37,255 bases of DNA from Phoronis australis. Taxonomy: Eukaryota > Phoronida > Phoronidae. Shown piece after piece: positions 21,789 through 32,701 of the stretch. Each line of letters begins with the position of its first letter. Position 1 is the stretch's first letter. The notes below the pieces were generated by a model. It saw only the letters and a program-made list of their open reading frames with translations, made no database searches and was not told where the DNA came from. The translations under genes and the position numbers were made by a program. Where the stretch lies: contig NMRA01000394.1 of NCBI GenBank assembly GCA_002633005.1, forward strand, positions 250,001 to 287,255, written 5' to 3'.

Positions 21789-22332
21789 AAACAACCCCGT
21801 CAGTAGGTCATGTTAGAATCCCGGCATACACTAACTGGCGAAATGTTAATAAGTTGATCTCGAGTTATGAGTACTGATTGGTTACTAAAATGCTACCTCG
21901 ACTTAGGACAACCAATTACAGCATTAAGTTCGGTGTGAAAAATCGTCAGATATTGCTACTCGTTTTCCCGTGCTTTATGGTATGATAAAGAATAGTGAGG
22001 CGTTGTGTTTGTGGTGGTTGTGGCTACTCAATATTAACCACGTGACCCTTTCCACTTTCTCGCGAGGCATCAGGGAAGCGCTGATATGGCACAAGTTTGT
22101 ACCTGAAACACGCGTGTTGGTTCACACGACAAACACTGGCGTTGGGTACGTTCATACGGCACAATCATGTCCGAGGAGCTTTCAGTCAAAGTCGCTTTTC
22201 TTCTTTTGTTTTTTCGTTGTTTGGGATATTGAATTCACGATTATGAGATGCAGTGCTGTAAAGGAAGGTTTAATGAAGCTGAAAATGCAGTCACTTGTCA
22301 ACAAAGTAAATGGTGGTCTTAACCACTTTAAC
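21789..22332. repeat. Dispersed repeat, copy A
   Basis: About 545 bp that aligns in the same orientation with 25961-26711. Shared blocks include AACAACCCC at the left, a CCAAT-box pair facing each other (ATTGGT then ACCAAT), ATGTCCRAGGAGCT, ATGCAGTGCTRTAAA and GGTTTAATGARGCTGA, ending near CACTTTAA. Ends and duplication sites were not resolved, so the class is unknown. The 132-residue frame at 21970-22368 lies in this repeat, is not kept in copy B, and is rejected as a gene. Confidence 0.7.
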
Positions 22333-22932
22333 TTGTTGATATGTGCTTCAAGTGAACGAAAATCGTAAACGGAATCGAACATTCTGCACACGTTATAAAC
22401 TGGCAAAAACACGACAGCGGAGCAGTGAAGTGATAGGTGACTAGTTTATCTCAGTTAGGACTAGCGTGATTACGAGATGTGCAGCACTTACCTGACAATC
22501 AACGGTTACTGCGGACAAAAAACAAAGAGGACACACAGGTCTTCTGGAATACGCTGATAAACAACACTTTCCGGAAAATCGAATTTATTACTCAGTTGTC
22601 ATTTCATTCAACGGTAAATCAAGTGCACGGATGAAAATCAAAAGGTGTCGAATATAGGAAACCCATTGGATCTTTAGACGTTAAAATTACACAGGAGCAT
22701 ATCCGTAGAATAAGTGTACGTCATTTGTCAAACGTCAGTTTGAAACCAATGTATACGGGCATTGCCGGATTAGCTTGTTGGTGGAGACTTCACTGAGTCT
22801 TATTCGGTAGCTAGCATTTTTTCCACGATTGACAAACTCTAGTTCAAGACGTTTGGTTGATTGTCTTGATGACAAAGGGGCAGATGAACAAGCTTTGGCA
22901 ACAATGAAGATAAACTTAATTACAATTGCGCC
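22333..22932. other. Intergenic DNA, nothing recognised
   Basis: AT-rich unique-looking DNA between the dispersed repeat and the foldback element. No coding signal. Confidence 0.5.
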
Positions 22933-22937
22933 AAGAA

Positions 22938-23365
22938 CAAGGTACCTAGACTACACAGTCAACGGACTCATAAACACGACTCACGGACCTGCAAACACCG
23001 TCCACTGACTCACAAACACGGGAACGGACTCAAAAACACGATCCACGCACCCAAATACACGGGACACGGACTCACATTCACGAGGAAACACGGTTAACGG
23101 ACCGCCAAACACGGGTCACGGACAAAATGAAGATGTCAGCTGACCCAGGAAGCCGATGAGTCCGTGACCCGTGTTTGGCGGTCCGTTAAACGTGTTTCCT
23201 CGTGAATGTGAGTCCGTGTCCCGTGTATTTGGGTGCGTGGATCGTGTTTTTGAGTCCGTTCCCGTGTTTGTGAGTCCGTGGACGGTGTTTGCAGGTCCTT
23301 GAGTCGTGTTCATGCGTCCGTGCCCGTGTTTATGAGTCCGTTGACCGTGTAGTTTAGGTACCTTG
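22938..23365. mobile_element. 428 bp foldback element made of ~20 bp repeats, 5 bp TSD
   Basis: Left arm 22938-23123 (186 nt) and right arm 23160-23365 (206 nt) are inverted copies around a 36 nt loop (23124-23159). By eye the arms differ by five substitutions and one 20 nt indel, an extra repeat unit in the right arm. Each arm is itself a degenerate minisatellite of roughly 20 bp units of the form CGGACTCAYAAACACGGG. Termini are CAAGGTACC and GGTACCTTG. A perfect 5 bp direct repeat AAGAA flanks it (22933-22937 and 23366-23370), which indicates transposition. A transcript would fold into a very long hairpin. There is no coding capacity; the small frame inside is an artefact. Confidence 0.85.
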
Positions 23366-23370
23366 AAGAA

Positions 23371-24727
23371 GAGTCAATGATTTTATAGACAAGGTCGTTG
23401 TTTCTGTTTTAATTTCTATGAATTTGACGTAATAGTTTAGTTTAACAATTTCAGATAGATCGACATTAAAATTCCTAAAAAGGTGAAGCGTGACATAAGC
23501 TACGCCACGAAAGTCCGATATTAGAGCGTAGACGAGAATTACTAAACTGCTTTCTCCAATCCGCACATAATGCGTTTCTCCCATATTTAGTTGGAAACCT
23601 GTGGATTTATGAAACTGGTCTAGAAGACTTATTTGAGCAGTTCAAACAGAGCACCATGTCAAAGTTTGAGTTCTTTGTCGCCAATTTTGACACCTCTAAT
23701 ATTGCTGTCAGTCTTAAACATTATAGACATCAACTCCGCACACAGGATTAATGTATACTGCGACACTGGCTGACCACATGCTCGGCTTATGTAAAATATT
23801 CAGAGGTGAATCCTTGCGAAATCACACTAAGGTTATCGTTGTTGTTCAACAAGCGAACCAATTGAAATTGACAGCGTCCAAAGTTGAAATCTAAAACGCC
23901 ATAACGCCATGAATAAAATTCCAGGACTCAGAATCAAAAGCTTTTGTTTTCAAAGTTAACCAGCACCAGCATAGCCGGGATGTTTTGGATGTCCGCTTAA
24001 TGCATGCGTTCAAAAATAGTCCTGGTGTATTCACAAAAGCATCTTCCTTTTAAACTAGTCTGAGTCTCGTTAATCAAAGAATCCATGACGCTTTTAATAC
24101 AGCAACACAATCTGATTATACTGTGTAAGATGTATTCAGCAAAGAAATAGGTTTCCAGTTTCCCAAAGATTCTTTGAATTCCCAGGCCCCTAAGGAATGA
24201 CGGCACTATATATATGGTTTCGTCTGTCCGGTAGGGATACGAGCTAGACTTTAAACATCTCATAAGAAAGACTGACAAACCATCACAAAATTAGTTAAAG
24301 AATTATAGTGAAAAGCCATCGGTCTTGCGCCGAGTTAATTTTCATATTTTTCGGAGATTTGTCGCTTCAAAAATTGTTATGAGACCGTGTTAAAACGTGT
24401 TTGCTTATTCCAATGAAGACTTTCTGAAACTATTGTCCGTACAGACTGTAGGCTTACATATATTTCCCTCAACAGATTCTTTCTTTCTAAAAATTAAAAC
24501 AACGTTGCCACCGGTTATTTTGGGTGTCCGACAGTAGGTCGCGAAATATGACCTGCATACGTGCAAAACTATACAATGTGTAGGCTAACAACTTAAAGTT
24601 ACTCAATCAACTGAACACTAAAGGACAATAGTAAAAATGGCGGACAGTTTGGCAGGACTGGAGTCGGGCGTTACTGGCTTTCAAAAAAGGCCACCACTTG
24701 TCCTATTAGGCCTATGATTATATTTTG
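23371..24727. other. Intergenic DNA downstream of the GPCR gene
   Basis: No convincing coding sequence. Frames at 23354-23584 and 23997-24278 (minus) lack recognised motifs. The 3' UTR of the minus-strand GPCR must begin at 24727 and run leftward, but no canonical AATAAA was seen close by on that strand. Confidence 0.5.
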
Positions 24728-25708
24728 TCACTGTGGCTTTGAACACGATGAACAAGTGCCCAGCATCAATTTGAATGCTTTTCTGAAAGTACTGAACGAG
24801 AACGCATAGACAAATGGGTTTACTAATGCAGACATGAGTGTCACTTCTGTAACCACGATATCAAGCCATCCGCGCCACCAAAGTGATTCGTTGGGAAGAG
24901 ACTTCTCGATGAACGTTGGCATTATACACATGATTTGTATAACCACCAAAGTCACCGTGCTGCGTGTGATTTTTTTCTGCTGCAGAAGGTTTGAGCTGGG
25001 GGTGTTGAGAGAATCATGAACGACTCTTAACCGCTTTACCGTCTTGAAAGCCGCAATGGCGTGCAGCGAGAAACTGACTACCAGAGGTACCAACAGGGTG
25101 ACTGACAAAAATAAGGCACGGGATGTCTCGTCTGGCTGGAGATACTTCGCTGCGCACATTTCAGTGGTCGGATCAAACTTTTCGTGATCTGTTGCAAAGA
25201 AATAAACCACAATAATGAGAGTGGGAATTATAAAAGCGGCGCACAAGATCTTGTATATCACTCTTCTGTTGATAATCGTGTTATACCGATGTTCACACAG
25301 GATTACTAAGTACCGATCCACTCCAATCACCATCAGCACGGCATAGGAAAGTATTGGAGGCCATATTTGAAGAGCGACCAAGCATTTGCAAAGGAGTTTA
25401 CTGGTAAGAAGTTCCTTTGGCAGAGTTCTCCACGTCAGTGGTACGATGCATTTCTTGAGAAGGTGTAAAGGTAGCGTCACCGCTCCAGACAGAAGGTCAG
25501 TGAATGCCAGTGCAGCTATAAATACATTGTGGTTTGGTTTCCGCACAAAGTGGTGCCATAGGAAAACAATCACAACGCAGCCGTTCATTACGACAATAGC
25601 TACTGCCATCACGGATTCAATTACGATGTGGTAAACCATAAGTTTACGAGGAATTGAAATATCTTCGTACCAGTGAAGAATTTGGACGCCGGCTGAGGAA
25701 TTTTCCAT
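24728..25708 (-). CDS. Class A (rhodopsin-like) G protein-coupled receptor, intronless, orphan
   Basis: Complete 326-residue seven-helix receptor from ATG (25706-25708) to TGA (24728-24730) without introns. Seen: N-terminal sequon N3-S-S; TM1 about 27-50 with N42; TM2 about 60-84 with L-A-F-T-D71; a cysteine at the top of TM3 (C107 or C109) and C185 in the second outer loop for the usual disulfide; D131-R132-Y133 at the end of TM3; TM4 about 150-171; TM5 about 199-221 with P208; TM6 about 249-268 with C261-I-M-P264; TM7 about 283-304 with N297-P-F-V-Y301; helix 8 F308-R-K-A-F; and a short tail with C319 and C322, possible palmitoylation sites. The TM6 toggle tryptophan of C-W-x-P is replaced. 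The ligand cannot be inferred. It should signal through heterotrimeric G proteins at the plasma membrane. Confidence 0.95.
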   Translation of the reverse strand: MENSSAGVQILHWYEDISIPRKLMVYHIVIESVMAVAIVVMNGCVVIVFLWHHFVRKPNHNVFIAALAFTDLLSGAVTLPLHLLKKCIVPLTWRTLPKELLTSKLLCKCLVALQIWPPILSYAVLMVIGVDRYLVILCEHRYNTIINRRVIYKILCAAFIIPTLIIVVYFFATDHEKFDPTTEMCAAKYLQPDETSRALFLSVTLLVPLVVSFSLHAIAAFKTVKRLRVVHDSLNTPSSNLLQQKKITRSTVTLVVIQIMCIMPTFIEKSLPNESLWWRGWLDIVVTEVTLMSALVNPFVYAFSFSTFRKAFKLMLGTCSSCSKPQ

Positions 25709-25960
25709 TTCCGAGATGCACGCTTCAAAAGAATTAGCAACAGTGAATACACGTTCAGGATGCTGTCATTATTATGGACGTAACCGTTAAGACCGGAACT
25801 CACAGCACATTCGTTGCTCGCGCTTCGCCGTGATCTGCGCTGTGTCACGTTAGCAATAACAGTTGTCGGAACTGTACATGTGTGGCAGAATGGATTGTGT
25901 AAGTTCAGATTACGAAGACGTTATGCTTTGTGACTGTGTGTGAACGGAAAGGAATAGTTT
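25709..25960. other. 5' flank of the GPCR gene
   Basis: Upstream region of the minus-strand receptor. An overlapping minus frame (25621-25848) is out of frame with the receptor and shows no motif. No clear TATA box was found. Confidence 0.4.
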
Positions 25961-26242
25961 AAAACAACCCCACCAGTTGATCACCTGTCAAATTAGAACA
26001 CCCGCAAACACAATCTTGCGATATGTTAATTAGCTGATCTCTATTGGTCGATACATACTACACAGAATCAGTGACAACCAATCACACCATTAGTCACCTT
26101 TCATTATGTTCAGTGTGTTCATGTTGATGGTATAGTGAATAATGGCGTGGCTTTGCTTGAGTAGAGACTGTGACAGCTCAATTGGCCACACGCTGTGACT
26201 ATTTTCACTTTCCCGCTGGACTTTAAAGAAGAGCAGGCGTGC

Positions 26243-26384
26243 GTTCAGTAGAAGCCAGGACCTACGCTAGGACCTAGCTCACAAAATCTAGTCAAAGTCA
26301 CGTGTTCTTATTTAAAATACACGGCAATATCTCACGTAATCTCGTGAAGTCTTGCTTTTTAGCGAGGTCCTAGCGTTACTGAAC
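26243..26384. mobile_element. 142 bp miniature inverted-repeat element
   Basis: The left side contains GTTCAGTA followed, after a 14 bp partial duplication, by CGCTAGGACCTAGCT. The right side reversed reads GTTCAGTAACGCTAGGACCT and continues CGCT. It is absent from the matching place in dispersed-repeat copy A, which supports insertion. No clean target-site duplication was found, so the exact ends may be off by a few bases. Confidence 0.65.
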
Positions 26385-26610
26385 GGGAGGCAGTTATGCC
26401 AATAGTTTGTGCAAGAAGCCCACTTGTTGGTGGACATGTCACACTTGCACGCGCCATATTCATGTCCAAGGAGCTAAGAAACTTTCAATTAAAGTCACTT
26501 TTCATCTATTTTCTCGTTTTTAGGATACTAAATTCACGGTTTTGATATGCAGTGCTATAAAAGGTTTAATGAGGCTGACAATGTAGGCAGTAGTCAAAAC
26601 AAAGTAAACG

Positions 26611-26683
26611 CAGTGCTGTAGTGGGGCGTAGGCTTTTGAACGTAGCGCCTACTTACGCACCGTAAGTTGGGTTCACAGCACTG
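26611..26683. mobile_element. 73 bp hAT-type miniature element
   Basis: Ends are CAGTGCTGT and ACAGCACTG. Flanking 8-mers AGTAAACG (26603-26610) and GGTAAACG (26684-26691) match at seven of eight positions, as expected for a hAT-type 8 bp duplication. The interior folds further (GTAGGC pairs with GCCTAC). The empty site is visible in copy A of the host repeat, which reads AAAGTAAATGG without the insert. Confidence 0.75.
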
Positions 26684-26711
26684 GGTAAACGGTGGTTTTA
26701 AGCACTTTAAA

Positions 26712-28113
26712 ACCAGTAACAACCCCTAATTAACACAAGTCAAATGTGTTGTTAACTTAAAATGGAAATGATGGGGTAGGCCTAAAGCTACGCTATCTCC
26801 CTCTAAAGGGAGAACTTTAAGCAAACCAAAATTTTCAAACATCATATCTGCTATATCATGCTAGACGATCCTGGTTCTCACACTTAAGTTCCAGAAATTA
26901 AAAATGTGATTCCTAATCCAAAAGCCAGCTAAGATTATTGCTGGTGTTCCTGTCAAAAGCCAGAGTTTTCATCTTTTCTTTTCAAAATGTAACGAAAATG
27001 CTGAGCAAAAATAACCCAAAACATCTAAAACTTAAATCCATTACGTCAAAAATAAAAACTATAAGAGTGCACATATTTCATCCTTGTTACTGAACCATGT
27101 AGCCCGTCAGGCAATCGTGTACATGTAGTTAGGGAAGGTGATCAACAAACATGGATTCAGTTGACTTCAAGTTACGGATAGTACCCGGTATTCACTGGCA
27201 GCAAAGGTAAAACAGTGACAAATGTTTAATACCAGTAATTTCAAAATTATATTCAGATGGGTGAGGTGTGGCATCACACAGACTGACAGTGTTAATTAAT
27301 TAAAATCATATAATGATAGCCATTAAACCAAGGTACAAGTTTTTTTAAAGAAAAACCTGGTGTTTGTGTCAGGTTGCGTGATCGACGATGGCGAGAAGGT
27401 ATCGGATTCTTCTGTTTGTGATTGGTGACACATGTCCAATAAAATCAGCAATGATACACTGAAACGGTCCTTTCAATGAGCGGTATCTCATTCAAAGGTA
27501 CTTTAGAGATCCTGCCCTTTGGAGTTGTCGCTGACAGTTGTGAAATGTACTACAGAATCACTAACATCACCGGCGATACTTGGCCGATTAAAGCTATTGG
27601 TTATCCTATCACTGGCCTCGCTCCCACCAAGATGCCTAGCAAGCCAGCTAGCTGTATGAACACTGTAGTTAGTATGCAGCTTTGCTCCAAGGCTGCAAAA
27701 TGCCCACCTATTATTGTCTAGTGATCCAGTGCCCTGACATTTTGTCTATATTTGCAAGGAAAATCTAGCGCAACACTTTAGTGCAATAGCAAACTCGAGG
27801 TACATGGCCCCCATTTACTTCTGATATCGATATTGACATTGGCAACTGGTTCGTGCTGTCTCCTTTCTCAACAATCTCCAATTACTTATGAATGAAAGAA
27901 AGGGAATTGTTGCTGCTCTTCCTTCAACGAGTTCCTACGATGGATTTTTGTAGTTTTTGATTTTTTTAAATCGTGTATAATAATTTGATAACACACAGTC
28001 TAGGTAAGCAATCACTTATCTTGGGAAACATCTGAATTATAAAGAAAAACTAATGATTTTTGGTTTCCCGCCACGTGCTGTCATCAGTGGTAGACGTTGA
28101 TCAGTTGAAGGTA
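26712..28113. other. Intergenic DNA, nothing recognised
   Basis: AT-rich. The plus-strand frame 27476-27721 (81 residues, several cysteines) starts at a real ATG but resembles nothing I know and has no clear splice or promoter context. Left uncalled. Confidence 0.45.
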
Positions 28114-28243
28114 TCATGGGCGGCGCAACACTGAAAAAAGTGGAGGGGCTAAAGCCCCCTGAACCCCCCTGTGATGCATCGCCTATACACCATGTGGAGT
28201 GTAGCACTGGAAAAATTGGCCCCCTGTGGTGCGCCGCCCATGA
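28114..28243. mobile_element. 130 bp miniature inverted-repeat element (TCATGGGCGGCGCA ends)
   Basis: Left end TCATGGGCGGCGCAACACTG and reversed right end TCATGGGCGGCGCACCACAG match at 18 of 20. The interior has an AGGGGCT/AGCCCCT hairpin. A 3 bp GTA flanks both sides, which could be a short duplication or chance. Noncoding, superfamily unknown. Confidence 0.75.
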
Positions 28244-28928
28244 GTACATATGCAACGGTGGATAGTAGCGATTTTTGTAAGATACGAATACTTAGAGAGC
28301 GAGCTTGACGATTATTATGAACACAGGCATAGAGATAAGGGTGAAGACAACACTCAGGCCGTAGGTGAAACAGCTAGGTGATGAGTTAAGCCTCACCTTA
28401 ACGCGGCCTTAGCGTGTTAAGGCCGTACAAACTCGACTCTCCTTTACCGACGTCTTCAGCGAGTGAAGTCGAGTCGGTGTCTACCGGTACTCAGTCTGCG
28501 GACAGTCCTGATTTCAGAGTAGTAATTTGAGCCTTTCATTGAATCACGATTTAATTTTGTAACCACGTCAGTGTCGAGTAATGTGCGTCTTGAACTGTAA
28601 AGTTTTTACCCTGACTGTCGAAGCCAGTCGCGAATAACGGACGATGATTTCATTTCTTCGAATGTCGCTTGCGTTTGTAAGGAACGATCACATCTAATTA
28701 TAGTGATGGTAAATGGATTTTGTTTCTGGTAATTGATACTTGTTTCTGTATTATATGTTCCAAAATCATTAAACATATTGTGCCGTTGTGATTCGTCGAT
28801 TGGTTTGGTCCTGTGTCCCACTCCAGCCTTTGTGCCGGCTGCTGTAATGATTTCAAACTATTTGCGCGCCATATACATGTACATCCCATTTTCTACTATT
28901 AGACATTGAACGGATTGTTCTAAAACCA
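28244..28928. other. Intergenic DNA with two short hairpins
   Basis: 28404-28425 is a perfect hairpin (CGGCCTTA, 6 nt loop, TAAGGCCG), followed by a looser one built on ACTCGACT and AGTCGAGT (about 28430-28470). No gene or terminator role is implied in a eukaryotic context. Confidence 0.45.
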
Positions 28929-29042
28929 CCTTGACCCCCTTGACCCCCACACCCCACGACCCCCTCGACCCACGACTCACTCGATCCTCGACCCCATCGA
29001 CCTACGACCACCTCGACCCACGGCCCATAACCCCTTCGATCC
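28929..29042. repeat. Degenerate CGACCC-rich tandem repeat
   Basis: About 114 bp of imperfect units of the form CCTCGACCYACGACC, pyrimidine-rich on the plus strand. It creates low-complexity Pro/Thr/Asp frames on one strand and Gly/Val frames on the other, which are not genes. Confidence 0.75.
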
Positions 29043-29774
29043 AGTGTAAACAAGCTCGACTCGATCTGAACACAGAACAAGTATCTCAACGTTACATAGA
29101 GTATATTGTAAACGAGTTTACAACAGAAACCAAATAATAAAAGTGCGGAATTATGTGCAATCACGTTAACGTACTCTCTCCCTAAGTTTAGTAGAACATT
29201 GGTAGCTGCTCGTAGAACTATTTCCGTGACAACGGCAGCATGCTCACAAACCACTATTTCGGTTCTGATACCACTTTCTGATTTTAACCACCAGACTTGG
29301 GCCAGAACAGATTCGCGTGCAAGTAAGTCTCATGCGAAGGTCACTCACTACTGTCCAACGCACGAACCTGTGCCATTTCTGGGCGATATTATGGTGTTTT
29401 AGAAACGCAAAAACTGAAATATTGGCTGTCCAATTGATGTTACTGCATCCTCCGTAAATGCAACTTTTCATATTTATAATTCAGTCGAATTAAGTTCTCG
29501 ATACCAGTTTGGCTCGCGGCTGACGTAGAACGACAAAATGGTGGACGGATCGGATCCACTCATGACGTCATGCAAAGTTATTTAATTTTTACATTTATTT
29601 CTTGATTAAAAGTACACAAATTGAAGAGAAAATACTTAGAATATTATGCTAAAATTGTTGGTAACCGAATTCAAGCATTTATGACCATAGTGTAAAGGGT
29701 TTAAATGTTTTAACAAAAGTTAGGTTATGACTGTTTATACATATAGCAAAATTAGGCATTAACTTTGAGATATT
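29043..29774. other. Intergenic DNA, nothing recognised
   Basis: AT-rich DNA between the tandem repeat and the LINE remnant. No motif-bearing frame. The missing 3' part of the LINE is not recognisable here. Confidence 0.45.
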
Positions 29775-30750
29775 TTTCTAAGGAAAGTGGAATACCATGT
29801 ATTTACTTTTGGTGACCAATAGCTTATTATTGATTGCAGTTTCGTTGTTTGTTGCTTTTGTAGACGAAGGTGTGTACATAAGACAGACATCATCAGCATA
29901 CATAAGGGTCTCAAGGGAAGTGAATTTGTGAAGGCCATTAACATAAAGAAGAAAAGGAGGGAAAATGAATAAATCCTTCGGATACACCTGTCAAGGTAGT
30001 GGATTTTGGGAGAGTCAATTGTCAAATAATACATATTGCTGTCAATTGAATGCCGTAAAAAAAAATTTTATTTAGCAAGATACCATGGTCTGTTGTGTCA
30101 AAGGCTTTTGAAAGGACTAAAAGAATGGTTGTTGGGTTTACAGTATCTCCCTGTGCAGATGTCCGTCAATTCTGTCAGGGAGTTCGAGTGCTGCAAAGTT
30201 TGTTGAACTTATTTTCTGAAAACCATATTGATGTTCACAAAAGACATTGCTCGTAGTAAGGCAGTCATTAAGCTGGTCGTGTGCAATTTTTTTCGAATAA
30301 TTTTGGGAAGGCAGAAAGTAGAGGGATGGGCCTGCATTTGCTAATATTGCATTCATCTAAGTCAATTCCTTGATATATAGGCAAGACTATTCTCAAACAC
30401 TGATTGATGGTGATGATAGCGAGGGGCTTGATAATGAGTAATCAATTCCATGAGCCTTTTGGAAATGTCGTCAAATGCTGTGCTATATTTCAATTTGATT
30501 TTGCTCAAGGATTGTAGACATTGTTTTCGTTCACTGTTTGAAATTTGAATTTTGCTTGATTGGATGAGGTACGTAGGGACAAATTTAGAGTGAACGTGAA
30601 CTGGTAATTGCTAAGAGAGTGATGGTCCAATAAAGAAGTTGTTAATTCATGAGCTACTGGCGTTTTATGGAATACCTTATCTGTTTGAATTCTTAGATGT
30701 TCTGAATTTTGAAGAGTTTTCGTTTGATTTGAAAACATTCTTAAACACAT
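29775..30750 (-). pseudogene. Degenerate L2/CR1-like LINE reverse transcriptase
   Basis: Read on the minus strand in shifting frames, in expected order: INQCL, a degenerate RPI-LLSAFPKLFEK segment, KIAHDQLNDCL, QYGFQK, LSKAFDTTDHGILLNK (reverse transcriptase motif A region), FLLYVNGLHKFTS and then YADDV, the catalytic YxDD box. This order and wording are typical of L2/CR1-group non-LTR retrotransposons. Several frameshifts and stops break it, and no endonuclease domain or 3' tail was identified, so it is a dead, truncated copy. A related fragment lies in the receptor intron at 10250-10560. Confidence 0.88.
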
Positions 30751-32696
30751 TCCTTCTCTAATGTTCGAATCTTGTATATTTTTGTCAAGTTTTTTGGGAT
30801 ATTAATGTTTCTTTACAGTTCAAATAAGTAATTCTTACCGTAGGTACTCAGGTTCCTCTTTCGCTCCTCAAGTAGTGGGCTACTTGTGAATGAAACTCGT
30901 ATTTGTGTACAGTTTTTCTTTGTATTTTATTGAATAAAGAAGACCTTGTATCGTATGTGCTGGATGCATTATGTACCTTGCAATTATCACCGCACGACAT
31001 CAACGCCCTAGTGACCTGTATTATGCGCATATTTCGACTAAAGCACTTTGTTTTGTCATAGTTAACATAATCATTCACCATTCCATAAGTAGCATAAGTA
31101 TTTCCTGTTAAGTGATCAATTATCTTCGGAAACGCGCCGCGTGCAGCGAAAGCAACATTCTTGGATCGCTTCCAAAATGTGCGCAACAGCATTACAGTGT
31201 GTGTATACAGCAACGTCACTCATCCTAACTTGCCCAAACAGATGTGAGTTTAATCCCCGTGCTCTCTCTCTCCCCACAGCAAGACAACAAACGCTGTTTT
31301 CAATAGCAATGCATGCTGAAACATTCAAAAAATGAAAAATCTCATTAGGTTAGTAAATTCTGTTATCTTGGAGAATTTCAATAAGACAAACCAATTTTGG
31401 ACCGGGCATTTGCATTTTAATACTATTTGTTGAGTATTTACATAGTTATTTCAAAATATCTGGCAACAACATCGACGTTTTTGTTAATTAGGTCAAAAAT
31501 GTCTTGCTGCTGTGGCTATCTCACTACCAATATATTTAAAAATATCTATCATTCGTCAAAGTTTGGTATATTAGTGAAATGCGACGTTCATTAAAAATCA
31601 ATATTGTTGTCACTTCCTCGTGTTTTCGTTTGAGACGATAACAGAGCACGGAGAAACATATGGCCGGCAATCAGACCCAAAAGAGGAGTATAAAATAACG
31701 AATTTGGTCATTTTTAAACAACGTTAGACAAGCACGTCATTTACCATAATACGAATCCGATATTAAACGAACGTATTTTAAACAAACAAGTTGGTATTTA
31801 AATAAACGTAACAATCTCCTCGGATGAACGTGTCATTTGGCCAACGCTGCAGCCTAACAAGACCCACTCACACCAACAGAACAGTTAAACTGCATGCTCA
31901 AGTTCAGGTGAAGTACTCGTGTACAGCACCCTTGAACCTTTTTGTCAGGTTTCTTTTTGCTCGTTCGAAACTGTCCTGTTGGTCGGCTCAAAACTGTCTC
32001 GTTCGTTCGCAAGAGTCGCTTATGTATGACATGATTAATGAATCAGTACATTTAGTAAAATTGCTACCTATCAACGCATTTAATATAAATTTCCAAGATG
32101 AAATCTCCAAAAATGCGCTTATATTTTTCTAAGCTATCGTTTCGATTTTGTTTATGCAGCTTTTGATTATTTTCATGAAAATCATAAAAACATCCCTTTT
32201 GACAACTCCTCATGAAAAATTGGAATATATAAAACAGTCCATAAGCATTTTGGAGAACATGTACATGTACACCGTATTATGTGAACGTTTCACACAAATC
32301 AGTTCAGTTATTTCTGACCCTGACGTTCAATAATAGCCAAACTTCGACATTTTTGTATAAGGTCCTACATGTACATAACTTAATCGTTCGAAAACGTCTG
32401 GTTGGTATGAAAACTTCTAACCCTACTAATCATTGTTTGAATATGACACATCAGTCTTTTTTGCTTTGATATACCGCTTCTTCTTTTGACTGATGACATG
32501 TTTGTTCGATGTAGTCGTCTTGGTAATAAAAAATGGCCTGTTCGTCTGACAAGATTGGTTTGTCTCTTAAACTGTTCACCTGTCTCATTGGTTTGTTCAA
32601 TTCTTCTATTTGTCCCAATTAGCCACCATAGAAAGGCTTACAACACAACAAATGAATGTACAATCGTTGAATTTGCAAATTATTTTCGTTGTTTGT
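30751..32696. other. Intergenic DNA, nothing recognised
   Basis: About 1.9 kb of AT-rich DNA. Frames at 30848-31219 (minus) and 31824-32132 (plus) carry no domain signature. TACATGTA-type words occur near 32265 and 32367. Confidence 0.45.
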
Positions 32697-32701
32697 GAGT
32701 C

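Larger units (their letters stand above)
25961..26711. repeat. Dispersed repeat, copy B, with two nested insertions
   Basis: Same family and orientation as 21789-22332. The alignment is broken at two places where copy A has no sequence: 26243-26384 and 26611-26683, both short inverted-repeat elements. Removing them gives about 530 bp, close to copy A. This gives a relative age order: repeat first, miniature elements later. The ends are not defined. Confidence 0.7.

Noticed and set aside
21970-22368. 132-residue plus-strand frame
   Set aside because: It lies in a dispersed repeat whose other copy does not keep the frame.
22938-23365. CRISPR-like regular repeats (CGGACTCA...AAACACG)
   Set aside because: Units are adjacent and degenerate without distinct spacers, arranged as inverted arms in a eukaryotic genome; this is a minisatellite-based foldback element.
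28853-29254. 133-residue minus-strand frame with a Gly/Val-rich end
   Set aside because: Part of it is the CGACCC tandem repeat and the rest has no recognisable domain.
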